Positions 32,397-41,241 of a stretch of DNA of 64,000 bases are shown here, in pieces. The translations under genes were made by a program, and so were the position numbers. The stretch is taken from NCBI GenBank assembly GCA_035285595.1, contig JAYKGV010000043.1:39119-103118 (forward strand). Reading direction: 5' to 3'. The notes beneath the pieces are model-generated. The model worked only from the letters and a program-made list of their open reading frames with translations, ran no database searches and was not told the origin of the DNA. This stretch comes from VGJW01 sp035285595 (GTDB lineage: Bacteria; Cyanobacteriota; Sericytochromatia; S15B-MN24; VGJW01). Within the stretch, counting starts at the first letter, position 1, and each line of letters starts with the position of its first letter.

Positions 32397-34442
32397 GTGA
32401 GATTCTCGCGGCGTCCTTCTTCCCTGCAGGCAGCAAGATTCGCGCTTGCCGTGGTCCTCTTTGCCTGCGGCCAGAGCCCTCCGGTCGCGCGCGGGCCCGG
32501 GCCCAATGTCCCGGTGGGTGCCCTGCGTGAGCCGATTTCCGCTTTCGTTGGCGACAGTCCGAATTTCGCCCAGTTGGCGAATGGCGATCTCATGACGGTC
32601 GTGTCGCGGGACTTTGGTCGCGGAGCCAAGGCAGGGGCTTTGGTCGAGGCTTTCTGGCCTTCCTATGCCACCGATCAGCTCTGGGATGCCCGCATCGGGA
32701 TTTCGGGTCAAGAGGGCCGCACCACATGGCTGCATGACACGCGCCTGTTGGGTCAGGAAATCGTGCCCGACACCGGCCTCGTGATCAGTCGTTTCATCAA
32801 GGGAGACTTGGCGATTACGCTCGAGGACGTCGTGGAGCCCTCCCTTGCCGTGCATGTGCGTCGAGTCCACGTGCGCAACGTCGGTCCGGCGCCCATATCC
32901 CCCATAGGCATCGTGTTTCGTGCCTTCTGGCACCTCGACCAGTGGCCCGCCGGAGACCGCTTGGCCTTTGACCCGGCGAGCGGACTCATGACGCAGGTGG
33001 ATGGCCCCACGGCGGTGGCACTCGTATCGGATCGCAGGCCCGATCGTTGGCAATGCGGTCTCGTCGGCATGCCGACCGGTGCGGGTCGCGAGGCTGCTGC
33101 CTGCGCCGAGGCCGGTGCCTGGCCCATGCGGACGGAGGCAGGTCCTGCGGTCTCCGGGGTGGATGGTGCCGTCAGGGTCTCCTTACCTGAGTTGGCTCCC
33201 GGTGCCGTCACGTCGGTGACCTGGGCGATGGGTTTCGGGAACGAGGCGGGCCAGGCTGCGGACAGGGCAAGGTCGGTCCTGGCCCGAGGCTTTGACAACG
33301 TGAGACTGGCCGATGCGGCGGTTTGGGGACGTTGGCTGGGTGAGGCCCGGATGCCGGATGATGCCTCGGATGCGGTCCGAGCGACCTACCGGCGTGCGCT
33401 CATCGCCATGCTTCAGTGTCAGACACGGAGTGGGGCCGTGCTAGCTGCACCCACCGCTACGTCACCCCCTTACAGGTTCGTTTGGCCGCGTGACAGCGCC
33501 TGGGTTGCCGATGCCTTCCTCGCAGCGGGTCTTGTCGAGCCGGCACGGCGTGCGGTCGCCTTTCTCGAGCAGGTACAGCAATCCGGGGGCGGCTGGGCCG
33601 TCAACTATCTTCCCGACGGCAGTCGTGCCTTCTGGGACTTTGGCGAGGAGGGAAACGAGGACGATCAGGCCGGAAGTTACCTGTGGATGGTCGAACGTCT
33701 CATGTCGGCTCAACCTGACGATTCGTGGCTGGCTGCGCGCTGGCCGCACGTCTCCGCAGCGGCGTCCTTCCTGCTGCGTCGGCAGGGTGCAGATGGCCTG
33801 CTCAAGCCTTGTCGGGACCTGTGGGAACTGGAGACGGGAGGGCAGTGGACTTATACGCAAGGTGCGGCGTGGGCCGGGCTGACGGCGGCGGCGCGCCTCG
33901 CTCGAGCGAAGGGCGACATGGCTCTGGCCTCCGGCTGGGAGGCGGCTGCAACCCGCTTGGGTGAAGCGATGCGCATCGCCTGCGCTCCGCAAGGTGTGAT
34001 GTTGCGTGGCCTCAAAGGGGGGCGCCCCGACACCCGTCTCGAGGCCGCCAATCTGGCGTTGGGGCCTGTGGCCTTCGGGTACTACGACGCGGATGATCCC
34101 GTGCTGGTCCGCACCACGGCGGCCGTGGTCCAGCGCCTGTCGGCGCCTGATGGCACTATCCGCCGCTACGAAGGGGATCGTTACTATGACGGGCAGCCTT
34201 GGCCCGTGACGACGGCCTGGGTGGCGTTAGACCGCCTGGCGAGAGGCGAGCGGAGGCCTGCCGAGGCCCTCGAGGCGGCGCTGCTGCGTCAAGCGGCCTC
34301 TACGGGAGCCTGGATGCTGGGCGAACAATTCGATCCTGTCCGCAAGCTCTGGCTCAGCGCGTTCCCCTTGACCTGGAGCGAGGCGGCGGTCGTTCGGCTG
34401 ATCCTGGCTTTGCATCCCCCGGCACGACAGTCTGCCTACTAA
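32397..34442 (+). CDS. Glycoside hydrolase family 15-like protein (glucoamylase type), lipoprotein
   Basis: A 681-residue protein from GTG 32397 with a lipoprotein-like signal (RFALAVVLFACG). Residues about 50-300 are the beta super-sandwich that precedes bacterial and archaeal GH15 domains. The (alpha/alpha)6 barrel follows: PPYRFVWPRDSAWVADAFLA (substrate-binding Arg/Asp), WELETGGQWTYTQGAAWAGL with the probable general acid Glu, PWPVTTAWVAL, and LSAFPLTWSEAAVVR near the C-terminus, where GH15 proteins have PLTWSHA. Expected action is release of glucose from alpha-glucan ends or trehalose-like substrates in the periplasm or at the cell surface. It stands alone between a small gene and a convergent transporter gene. 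Confidence 0.85.
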   Translation: MRFSRRPSSLQAARFALAVVLFACGQSPPVARGPGPNVPVGALREPISAFVGDSPNFAQLANGDLMTVVSRDFGRGAKAGALVEAFWPSYATDQLWDARIGISGQEGRTTWLHDTRLLGQEIVPDTGLVISRFIKGDLAITLEDVVEPSLAVHVRRVHVRNVGPAPISPIGIVFRAFWHLDQWPAGDRLAFDPASGLMTQVDGPTAVALVSDRRPDRWQCGLVGMPTGAGREAAACAEAGAWPMRTEAGPAVSGVDGAVRVSLPELAPGAVTSVTWAMGFGNEAGQAADRARSVLARGFDNVRLADAAVWGRWLGEARMPDDASDAVRATYRRALIAMLQCQTRSGAVLAAPTATSPPYRFVWPRDSAWVADAFLAAGLVEPARRAVAFLEQVQQSGGGWAVNYLPDGSRAFWDFGEEGNEDDQAGSYLWMVERLMSAQPDDSWLAARWPHVSAAASFLLRRQGADGLLKPCRDLWELETGGQWTYTQGAAWAGLTAAARLARAKGDMALASGWEAAATRLGEAMRIACAPQGVMLRGLKGGRPDTRLEAANLALGPVAFGYYDADDPVLVRTTAAVVQRLSAPDGTIRRYEGDRYYDGQPWPVTTAWVALDRLARGERRPAEALEAALLRQAASTGAWMLGEQFDPVRKLWLSAFPLTWSEAAVVRLILALHPPARQSAY

Positions 34443-34448
34443 GGTCCC

Positions 34449-34883
34449 CTACAGAAGCAACGCGCCTCCCAGCACGACCAGCAAGGCACCCAGGCCTTGC
34501 TTCGGCGTCAGGTTGTCGTGAAGGAGCAGGACTCCCAGCAGTAACGTCACCAGCGGAGCGGCCGCGAACATGAAAGGGAAGACGCGCGAGACCTGGGCGT
34601 CCTTGAGCAAGGCATACCAAGCGACTTGGGCCAGGACGAGCGAGGCAAGGCCACTGGCGGCGAACCAGCCCCAGGCGCCCGTCGGGATCTGGCGGAAAGT
34701 GCTGAGGCCACCAGCCGTCACGAACAGCAAGGGGAGGCCCAGCAATGCGGCCAAGGCCAACCTTATGGCCACCCCGGCCAGAGGAGTGACCGAGATCCGC
34801 GTGAGGGCCAGCTTGTCGAAGACCGGCACCAGCCCCCACATGACGGTGGTCAGCAAAATCAACAGCCAACTGGGCAAGGTCAT
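34449..34883 (-). CDS. EamA-type half-size membrane transporter
   Basis: Starting at ATG 34883 the product has 144 residues and five hydrophobic segments (LLILLTTVMWGLVPVFDKLA, GVAIRLALAALLGLPLLFV, WGWFAASGLASLVLAQVAWY, VFPFMFAAAPLVTLLLGVLL, GLGALLVVLGGALLL). This is one EamA domain, as in short DMT-superfamily members that work as dimers. Substrate unknown. The frame is open further upstream but that part is not membrane-like and overlaps the divergent lipoprotein gene. Start codons of the two divergent genes are 56 bases apart. Confidence 0.82.
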   Translation of the reverse strand: MTLPSWLLILLTTVMWGLVPVFDKLALTRISVTPLAGVAIRLALAALLGLPLLFVTAGGLSTFRQIPTGAWGWFAASGLASLVLAQVAWYALLKDAQVSRVFPFMFAAAPLVTLLLGVLLLHDNLTPKQGLGALLVVLGGALLL

Positions 34884-34939
34884 AGCTTTCTGATTATGCA
34901 GGATAGGGCCGAGGCCCCGGTCCGGGTATGCGGAGAAAG

Positions 34940-37096
34940 ATGAAGCACGTCGTCCCAAGGGCGTCGGCGAAAGCCCTGTGGCTTCTCGTCCTGCTTGGAC
35001 TCGTGGCGTGCAGAACGAGTTTCTCGGGTGGTGTTCCCGAGACCATGAGGGCGCTCTTACCGTCTGAGACTCCCAACACGTCTGCAGCTCAAGGACCTGT
35101 TCTTCTCGGGAGAGTGTTGGGTCAGGAAGGCCAGCCCATCGTCGCCGTGGCGGTCCGCGCCTATCCCGTGGGCATGCTTCCGGAGGCTTCAGCTGCGAGG
35201 CTGGTAGCTCATGATGCAGCAAGTCTGGTCGCTAACCAGGCCGCAGGACTGATCGCCAACGGGGCAGCGGGCTTGGTCTCAAACGCTGCTGCTGGTCTGG
35301 TCGCTCGTCGCTTGGCAGCTTCCGAACGTTTGGCCCTACCTGGCCCAGTGACAAGTCGTCGGCGCGTGACCGTCGCCCCGGTGGCGATTGCACTGACAGA
35401 CGGCCAAGGACGCTTCCGCCTGTCGCTGGGTCAGGGGCGCTACAACCTTGAGGCCGTGAGGAACTCCACCCAGAAGGGTTGGCTGCGGAACGTGCAGGTC
35501 GGTGAGAGGGCGGAGACTGCCGAGGTGATCGTCAAGGTCCTGCCCACGGCTTCGCTGAGGGGCCGCCTCGGGTCTACGGAAGCCTCCGCGTCCTCGGCCG
35601 TCTGGCGAGAGGCCGAGGTGCTTGTGGTGGGCTCTCCTTACGTGACGAAAGTCCTCGAAGACGGGACGTGGCGCTTGGATGGTTTGGCTGCTGGAACCCA
35701 CGATGTCCTCGTCTGGCATCCACAGAGAGGTGTCGTTCGTCCCTTTGGCGACGAAGGAAAGGAGGTGCGATCCGGCGAGGACTCCGTGGCTCCTACTCTA
35801 CTTCTGGCTCCGCGAGGCACGCCGTGGCGGATGGTGCCGGTCCCGTCGTTGCCTGAGTCGACAGGTTCCGCGCCTGCGTCTCCAGTGCCCACTCCCTCTG
35901 GCGCTCCCTCGCCTACTTTCACGGACACACCCACCCCGACGGCTACGCCTGCGCCCACGCCTTCGCCGAGCCCGACGCCTACCCCTGCGCCGACGCCTAC
36001 GCCCAGCCCGACGCCTGCGCCCACCCCTGCGCCGACGCCCACGCCTTCGCCGAGCCCGACGCCGACCCCTGCGCCCACGCCCGTTCCCACTCCCTCGCCT
36101 AGCCCTGCCCCATCAGCAAGCCCACAACCTCAATTCAGTGTCAGGGACACCTTGCTGGCAGGTCAGTCCGTCTCGGCTATGGCGATTACGTCAAATGGCC
36201 GTGGTCTGGCCGTGGGGACCCTGGGCAGCGAGGAGGGAGCCCTCGGGAGGGTTCAAATTTTCCGGACGGTGGATGGAGTCAAGCTTTCGGATGCTGTGGG
36301 GAGTGCTCCCGTCAGCAGCTTGTGGTTGCAAAATGGCATCTTTGGATCCGAGGTTTTCGTCACATTGGGGACGACTGCGGGTCTGTTGGACCATGGTCGC
36401 CTCTCCAGCCTGGATGCCTCGCCGCCTATCTACTCCCACGAGGCTTCCGTGAGCCTGGAGTTTGCCGGAGAGCCCTTGGTGATCACGGGAGTTTTCCCTT
36501 CGGTTTCAGGCAACAACGCGTGGGTCGTCGGTCATGATGGCCGGGCCACGTGGCGAAACCTGTCGACGGGTGCCATCGTCACCGAGGTGGCGGGCGACGG
36601 GCCGGCGTTGGCGGCAGACTTGCGCGGTTCACGGCTGGTCTTCGGGGGGACGGACCGAGCCTTTGTCGTGGACACCGGCAGCCAGCGCTTGATCATGACG
36701 AGCCCGCTCCTGCCTGATGTGGTGGAGAGCGTGTCCATCTCAGGAGACGGCGGCCGTATCGCCGTAGGTTGCCGCAACGGTCAGATCAAGGTGCTCACCT
36801 CTCCGGATGGCATCGAGTTGGCCCAGTTCTCCAGTCCGGCTAAGGTCGGTGCGGTAGCTCTTTCACCGGATGGCAAGTATCTGGCCTATGGATTGGCTGA
36901 GGGCTCTGTCACCATCGTCAGCGTGGCGGACAAGTCCGTGATCGCCACGCCTTGGAACGGGATGCGAGCCATCACCAGTATGCGCTTCTCCACGGGGTTC
37001 ACTTCCTCGGACAACGGCGACACCCTTTATGTCGGGACCGACGGCGACGGGGTGATCGTTATAGATGCGACCTGGACGCCGATCGCGGGTCTATGA
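34940..37096 (+). CDS. Lipoprotein with octapeptide repeats, Pro/Thr linker and WD40-like propeller
   Basis: ATG 34940 is preferred over ATG 34928 because GGAGA precedes it; the signal ALWLLVLLGLVACRTSF gives a lipidated Cys. Residues about 50-230 form a carboxypeptidase-regulatory-like domain (VLGQEGQPIVAVAVRAYPVG ... LTDGQGRFRLSLGQGRYNLE) with four AGL[IV]xNxA-type octapeptides inserted after its first strands. A second small beta domain (DGTWRLDGLAAGTHDVLVWH) follows, then about 85 residues of PTPTPAPTPSPS linker, then a seven-blade-like propeller (SVSISGDGGRIAVGCRNGQI, AVALSPDGKYLAYGLAEGSV). Surface display on the outer membrane with a long stalk is the likely design. The next gene is a broken paralogue. 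Confidence 0.82.
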   Translation: MKHVVPRASAKALWLLVLLGLVACRTSFSGGVPETMRALLPSETPNTSAAQGPVLLGRVLGQEGQPIVAVAVRAYPVGMLPEASAARLVAHDAASLVANQAAGLIANGAAGLVSNAAAGLVARRLAASERLALPGPVTSRRRVTVAPVAIALTDGQGRFRLSLGQGRYNLEAVRNSTQKGWLRNVQVGERAETAEVIVKVLPTASLRGRLGSTEASASSAVWREAEVLVVGSPYVTKVLEDGTWRLDGLAAGTHDVLVWHPQRGVVRPFGDEGKEVRSGEDSVAPTLLLAPRGTPWRMVPVPSLPESTGSAPASPVPTPSGAPSPTFTDTPTPTATPAPTPSPSPTPTPAPTPTPSPTPAPTPAPTPTPSPSPTPTPAPTPVPTPSPSPAPSASPQPQFSVRDTLLAGQSVSAMAITSNGRGLAVGTLGSEEGALGRVQIFRTVDGVKLSDAVGSAPVSSLWLQNGIFGSEVFVTLGTTAGLLDHGRLSSLDASPPIYSHEASVSLEFAGEPLVITGVFPSVSGNNAWVVGHDGRATWRNLSTGAIVTEVAGDGPALAADLRGSRLVFGGTDRAFVVDTGSQRLIMTSPLLPDVVESVSISGDGGRIAVGCRNGQIKVLTSPDGIELAQFSSPAKVGAVALSPDGKYLAYGLAEGSVTIVSVADKSVIATPWNGMRAITSMRFSTGFTSSDNGDTLYVGTDGDGVIVIDATWTPIAGL
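35219..35314 (+). repeat. Four octapeptide repeats in the WD40-like lipoprotein
   Basis: Four 24-base units encode ASLVANQA, AGLIANGA, AGLVSNAA and AGLVARRL. The DNA has diverged more than in the 13-kb repeat although the protein pattern is kept, which suggests selection on the peptide. Confidence 0.85.
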
Positions 37097-37248
37097 CCGG
37101 TCCGTTGGATGGCGTCTGGAATGCTGGTGAGGGCTTGTCCTTCGAATTGCAGATCCGGTCCTTCTGGAGGGCTGGGGTTCGATGGAGGGTTGGGTGTGGG
37201 CTCGGCGGCCTGCCGTGACGGTTCAGGTTCTGCTGTTGGGGTTCCACT

Positions 37249-39228
37249 ATGATGGCGACCAAGGTTCGTTCCACGGCAGTCCGGATGCTGCCGTACCTAC
37301 TCTTTTGCTTTGCTGCTTGTCGGACGGGGTTCGGCTCGGGCCCTGGCGACACGGTCCGGGTTACAGGAACCACACCGCTGCCTGTGGCGGGGTTCGAGAT
37401 TGCCGGTCGGGTCGTGGGAGCCGAGGGGCAGGGCGTGGTGGTCGTGCAGGTCAAGGCTTGGCCACTAGGGTCTGTGCCTGCCGATTCCTCTGCTCGACTG
37501 CTGGCGCACGACGTGGGCGCGCTCCTTGGCCATGGTGCCGCGGGGCTTGTAGCCAACTCTGCGGGCAGTCTTGTCGCGACCGAGAGAAACACCACGAGTC
37601 TCGTGGGGCTTACGGATGGGAAAGGCCAGTTTCGCTTGCGCCTCCCTGAAGGCCGTTACAATCTCGAGGCAGTTCGCTCCTCCGCCCAGAAAGGTTGGCT
37701 GCACGACGTCGTGGTGGGAGGTCCTGAAGCGGCCTCGGCGGATCTCACCCTTAAGATCACGCCGACGGCCTCTTTGCGAGGGCGGATGTTGGTCGGCACG
37801 ATGCCGGGTCAGGTCCCTGACCTGACCAAGGTCGAGGTGTTGGTGGCCTGAAGTCCCTAAGTCGCCAGAGTCGGAGGAGACGGGCGTTGGGAACTCGAAG
37901 GACTTCCTGCAGGTCTCCACGACTTGTGGGTCTGGCATCCTGAGTTGGGTGCGGTCCAGGCCTTCGGGAGTCGGCCCATCGCAGCAGGGCCGGGAGCCCT
38001 CGTGCCGTTGCCGCTGGTGCGGCTTGCCCCACCGGGACAGCCTTGGACGGTGGAGGAGACGCCCCTGGCCACGCCCTCGGTCGTACATGTGGCGTCCCTG
38101 TCCCCCGGCGCGTCCCCCTCTGCTTCGGAGTCTCCTACGCCCGCACCTTCGGCGAGCCCTTCGCCTTTGCCTACGCCGACACCCAGCTAGATGCCGTCCC
38201 TCACCCCTGCTTCGACCCCGACCCCGACCCCGGCGCCTACACCTACATCCACGCCTGCGCCTGTACCCACGTCGACCAGACGTCCGGACCCCACGCTGTC
38301 CATCATGTCGACCTCTGCTCAGGGCGATCGGATCGTGGCCGTCGACTTCTCTGAGGACGCCAAGCTTTTCGTTTACGGAAACGAAGAGAATGGAGCGGTG
38401 ACGGTCGGAGACGTGCTCACGGGAAATTCCGTGGCTACCTGGCAAATCGGATCTCCTTTGAGGAGCGTGCACCTCAAGAAGCGTGCTGCCGGTGCGAAAG
38501 AGCCGGGTTACATGGTTACGGCAGTGGCGGGGGGGCTGGTGGATCAGCGAGTCGTCTCGGGTCAAATGCCGTCCGCACTCGTGACGCCGATGAGCAGTTT
38601 CTCTGTCGCCGCCAAGCTCTTCATGGCCTTTGCCGGCGAGAATGACCGCACCGTCTGGGCGGGTGGGAATGACAACCGGGCCGCCTTGTACGACATGGTG
38701 TCCGGCTCGATCCTGAACTCTGTGTCCACGCTGGGATGGGTGCGTGCAGGCGATGCGAGGGCGGGACGCTTTGCCTTCGGGGCGGATGACTGGATGGGCC
38801 GTGTGCTGGATCTGGTGACCGGGGAGTCCCTGTTCAACTCTCCGTTCCAGACGGGCCCCATCCTGTCGGTGTCCCTGTCGGGAGATGGTTCTCGCCTTGC
38901 CTTGGCTGGCGCCGATGGCAAGGTGAGGGTGTATGACCTTGTTCGGGAGACCTTGATTCGGGAATGGAGCTTCACCGGCGAGATCCATGCCGTGGGGCTC
39001 TCGCCGGACGGGGAGTGGCTTGCGTGCGGGGGCAAGGAGGCCAAGGTCCGCCTTGCCAGCGTGGCGGATGGTCGCGTCGTCCTCGACTTCCTGCCAGGGG
39101 GGACGGAGGTCAAGGCCTTGCGCTTCTCGGCGGCCTGGGCAGACCCTGAGGGTCAGCGCAGGAATGGAGACTACCTCCTCGTTGGAACGAAGGAGGGGGG
39201 AGCCCTCTTGTACACGATCTCGTGGTAG
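37249..39228 (+). pseudogene. Broken paralogue of the WD40-like lipoprotein, three in-frame stops
   Basis: One reading frame from ATG 37249 to 39228 encodes a protein parallel to the one at 34940: lipoprotein signal (LPYLLFCFAACRTGF), octapeptide-like units, regulatory-like domain (GLTDGKGQFRLRLPEGRYNL), Pro/Thr linker and propeller (ALAGADGKVRVYDLVRETLI, AVGLSPDGEWLACGGKEAKV). It is interrupted by TGA at 37849, TAA at 37858 and TAG at 38188, with no frameshift. At the first two the paralogue has Gly and Tyr (VEVLVV-G-SP-Y-V), so GGA to TGA and TAY to TAA changes are likely. The third is inside the Pro/Thr linker. The last piece (38191-39228) has an ATG directly after the stop but no signal peptide. 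Translation would give a 200-residue truncated lipoprotein. Confidence 0.85.
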
Positions 39229-39259
39229 GGCTTCCGGGCCGCCGGGGCTGGTCGGAACT

Positions 39260-39287
39260 GGCCGTACGGCCGCATAATGAAATGCGG
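39260..39287 (+). promoter_or_regulatory. Palindrome plus hairpin in the leader of the DEAD-box helicase gene
   Basis: The palindrome GGCCGTACGGCC (39260-39271) abuts a perfect 6-bp hairpin CCGCAT/ATGCGG (39270-39287), followed by a T-rich stretch (TTGGTTTTTTATAAG) near 39310 and the start at 39352. This could be a terminator for the pseudogene upstream or a structured leader of the helicase mRNA; nothing decides between them. Confidence 0.35.
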
Positions 39288-39351
39288 AGTCCCATCCGGC
39301 CCCCACCCTTTGGTTTTTTATAAGTCGCTTTGCAAAGGGGGCGACCTACTC

Positions 39352-41202
39352 ATGATCCAAGATTCCAAGGCCCCTGCGGCCACACCTGTCGTGCCCACCG
39401 GGTTCATTCCTCTGGGCATTTCCCAGCCGTTGCTCGATGCCCTCGGGCACATGCAGCTCGTCGATCCGACCGAAGTTCAGGCCAAGGCTTACGCCCCTGC
39501 TCTGGCGGGTCGCGATTTGTTGGTCCAGTCCCGTACCGGCACAGGCAAGACCCTCGCCTTTCTCCTGCCCCTGATGGAGCGTCTCGGCGCACGTGGGGAG
39601 CGGGCTGGGGCTTCCGGTCCCTTGCTGCTCGTCGTCACACCCACCCGCGAGCTGGCCATGCAGGTCGGGCGCGTCGCCGTACGCGTCGCCCGGCCGATGG
39701 ATCGCCGCGTGGCCATCCTCACGGGTGGCGCGCCCTACGGGGACCAGTTCCGCGCCTTGCGCCAAGGAGCCGAGATTGTCGTGGGGACCCCCGGACGCCT
39801 CGTGGACCACATCGATCGTACGTCGCTCGACCTGTCGGGCTGCGCAGCGGTCGTGCTGGACGAAGCCGACGAGATGCTCGACATGGGCTTCGCCGAGGAC
39901 CTCGAGAAGATCCTGACGGCCTTGCCTGCCGAGCGGCAGACGCTGCTGTTCTCGGCCACGATGGCCGATCCTGTCGAAGCCATTGCCCGTAGACATCTTC
40001 GCCAGCCCGAGCATCTTGCGCTTTCGAGCGGGCTCGAGGCGGCGACCACCCTGACGCATCGCGTGGTCGAAGTCTTTCCCGATCGCCGTTACGAGGCGCT
40101 TGCGAACCTCTTCAACCTCGAGCCCCCCGACCTGGCGATGGTCTTCTGCCATACCAAGGTGGAGACCGAGACGGTTGCCCGGCGTCTGGTGGCCGATGGC
40201 TTCAAGGCGGCCTACCTCAACGGTGACCTGCCTCAAGCCGTCAGGACCCGCACCCTCGAGGCCTTTCGGACCCGTCAGGTTCCGATCCTGGTCGCGACCG
40301 ACGTGGCCGCCCGCGGCATTGATGTCCGGGGCGTCACGCTCGTCGTCAACTACGACATGCCGGGCTCGGGCGAGACCTACGTGCATCGCTCGGGACGAAC
40401 CGGTCGTGCCGGTCGTGAGGGCCTCGTGCTCAACCTCGTGACCCCCAAGGACCGGGGGCGTGTTCGCCGACTGGCCCACGAAGCGGGTATCGCCTTCGAG
40501 ACACGGACCATCCCCACGGCCGAGGAGGTGCGGCAACGGGTGCAGGAGCGTGTGATGGAAGATCTGGCGAAGCGCTGCGAGGCCGGTGCGTTCGATGGTC
40601 TTGAAGACTTTGCCTCCACTCTGCTCGCCAACCTCGAGCCCCAGCGCCTTGTGGCCGCCCTGCTGCAGGACCTGCAGGAAGCGACGGCGATTCTGGCCTC
40701 AGGATACGACGTGCCGGTTCCGCCGCCTGCCAGGGCCCGGACGACGCCCGCGGAGGGGCGGTCCCCGCGCGCTCCGCGTGCCCCACGCTTCGAGGGTGGG
40801 TACGAGGCGGCCGACGGACCTGCGCGTCCGCGCCGGCCGTTCCGTACCAAGGACGAGGAGGGACCGCCCGAGCCCGGCATGGTCCGTCTGACCGTGCCTC
40901 GTGGCAAGGCCCAGGCCGTCCGGCCGGGCTGGTTGGTCCGTCACCTCTGCCAAAGGGCGGGCATCACCAGCGCGGACATCGGCTCCATTCGGCTTTTTCA
41001 GCAGCACAGCACGGTGGACGTAAAGCGCGAGGTGGCGGCTCAGGTGCAAGCCGTGATCGGCGAAGGGCCGAAGCCCAGCAGGGCGCCTTATGATCGGGCC
41101 CCGCGCGAGCGGGCGGAGGCGGCAGGTTCCCACGCGCCTCGTCCGCCTCGCACCGCGCGGCCCGGGCAGGGTTTCGGACGACCCTCCCGTCCGCGCAGCT
41201 AA
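39352..41202 (+). CDS. DEAD-box RNA helicase with DbpA-type RNA-binding domain
   Basis: A 616-residue cytoplasmic helicase from ATG 39352; the 25 residues upstream in frame lack similarity. Motifs in order: Q-motif region (FIPLGISQPLLDAL...PTEVQAKA), I SRTGTGKT, Ia PTRELA, Ib TPGRLVD, II DEAD, III SAT, IV MVFCHTK, V ATDVAARGIDV, VI HRSGRTGRAGREG. Residues about 525-590 (MVRLTVPRGKAQAVRPGWLV, then GSIRLFQQHSTVDV) match the DbpA RNA-binding domain found in DeaD/CsdA and DbpA helicases, followed by an Arg/Pro-rich tail. Likely remodels ribosomal or structured mRNA, possibly in the cold. A linker rich in Arg and Pro joins core and RNA-binding domain. Confidence 0.94.
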   Translation: MIQDSKAPAATPVVPTGFIPLGISQPLLDALGHMQLVDPTEVQAKAYAPALAGRDLLVQSRTGTGKTLAFLLPLMERLGARGERAGASGPLLLVVTPTRELAMQVGRVAVRVARPMDRRVAILTGGAPYGDQFRALRQGAEIVVGTPGRLVDHIDRTSLDLSGCAAVVLDEADEMLDMGFAEDLEKILTALPAERQTLLFSATMADPVEAIARRHLRQPEHLALSSGLEAATTLTHRVVEVFPDRRYEALANLFNLEPPDLAMVFCHTKVETETVARRLVADGFKAAYLNGDLPQAVRTRTLEAFRTRQVPILVATDVAARGIDVRGVTLVVNYDMPGSGETYVHRSGRTGRAGREGLVLNLVTPKDRGRVRRLAHEAGIAFETRTIPTAEEVRQRVQERVMEDLAKRCEAGAFDGLEDFASTLLANLEPQRLVAALLQDLQEATAILASGYDVPVPPPARARTTPAEGRSPRAPRAPRFEGGYEAADGPARPRRPFRTKDEEGPPEPGMVRLTVPRGKAQAVRPGWLVRHLCQRAGITSADIGSIRLFQQHSTVDVKREVAAQVQAVIGEGPKPSRAPYDRAPRERAEAAGSHAPRPPRTARPGQGFGRPSRPRS

Positions 41203-41241
41203 GGCAGAACCCCTCTCCCCCTTTCGGGGTATGGAAAACTC

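Noticed and set aside
35930..36110. Tandem short repeats resembling a satellite or CRISPR-like array
   Set aside because: The repetition comes from codons for a Pro/Thr/Ala/Ser linker inside a long open frame; there are no spacers or palindromic repeat units.
37849..37851. TGA as a selenocysteine codon
   Set aside because: The aligned paralogue residue is glycine, TAA and TAG stops follow close by, and no downstream structure or selenoprotein context is seen.
37465..39306. 613-codon minus-strand open frame opposite the lipoprotein pseudogene
   Set aside because: The plus-strand frame matches an intact paralogue next door; the minus-strand product is Arg/His/Gly-rich nonsense.
39346..40536. 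396-codon minus-strand open frame
   Set aside because: Antisense of the DEAD-box helicase.
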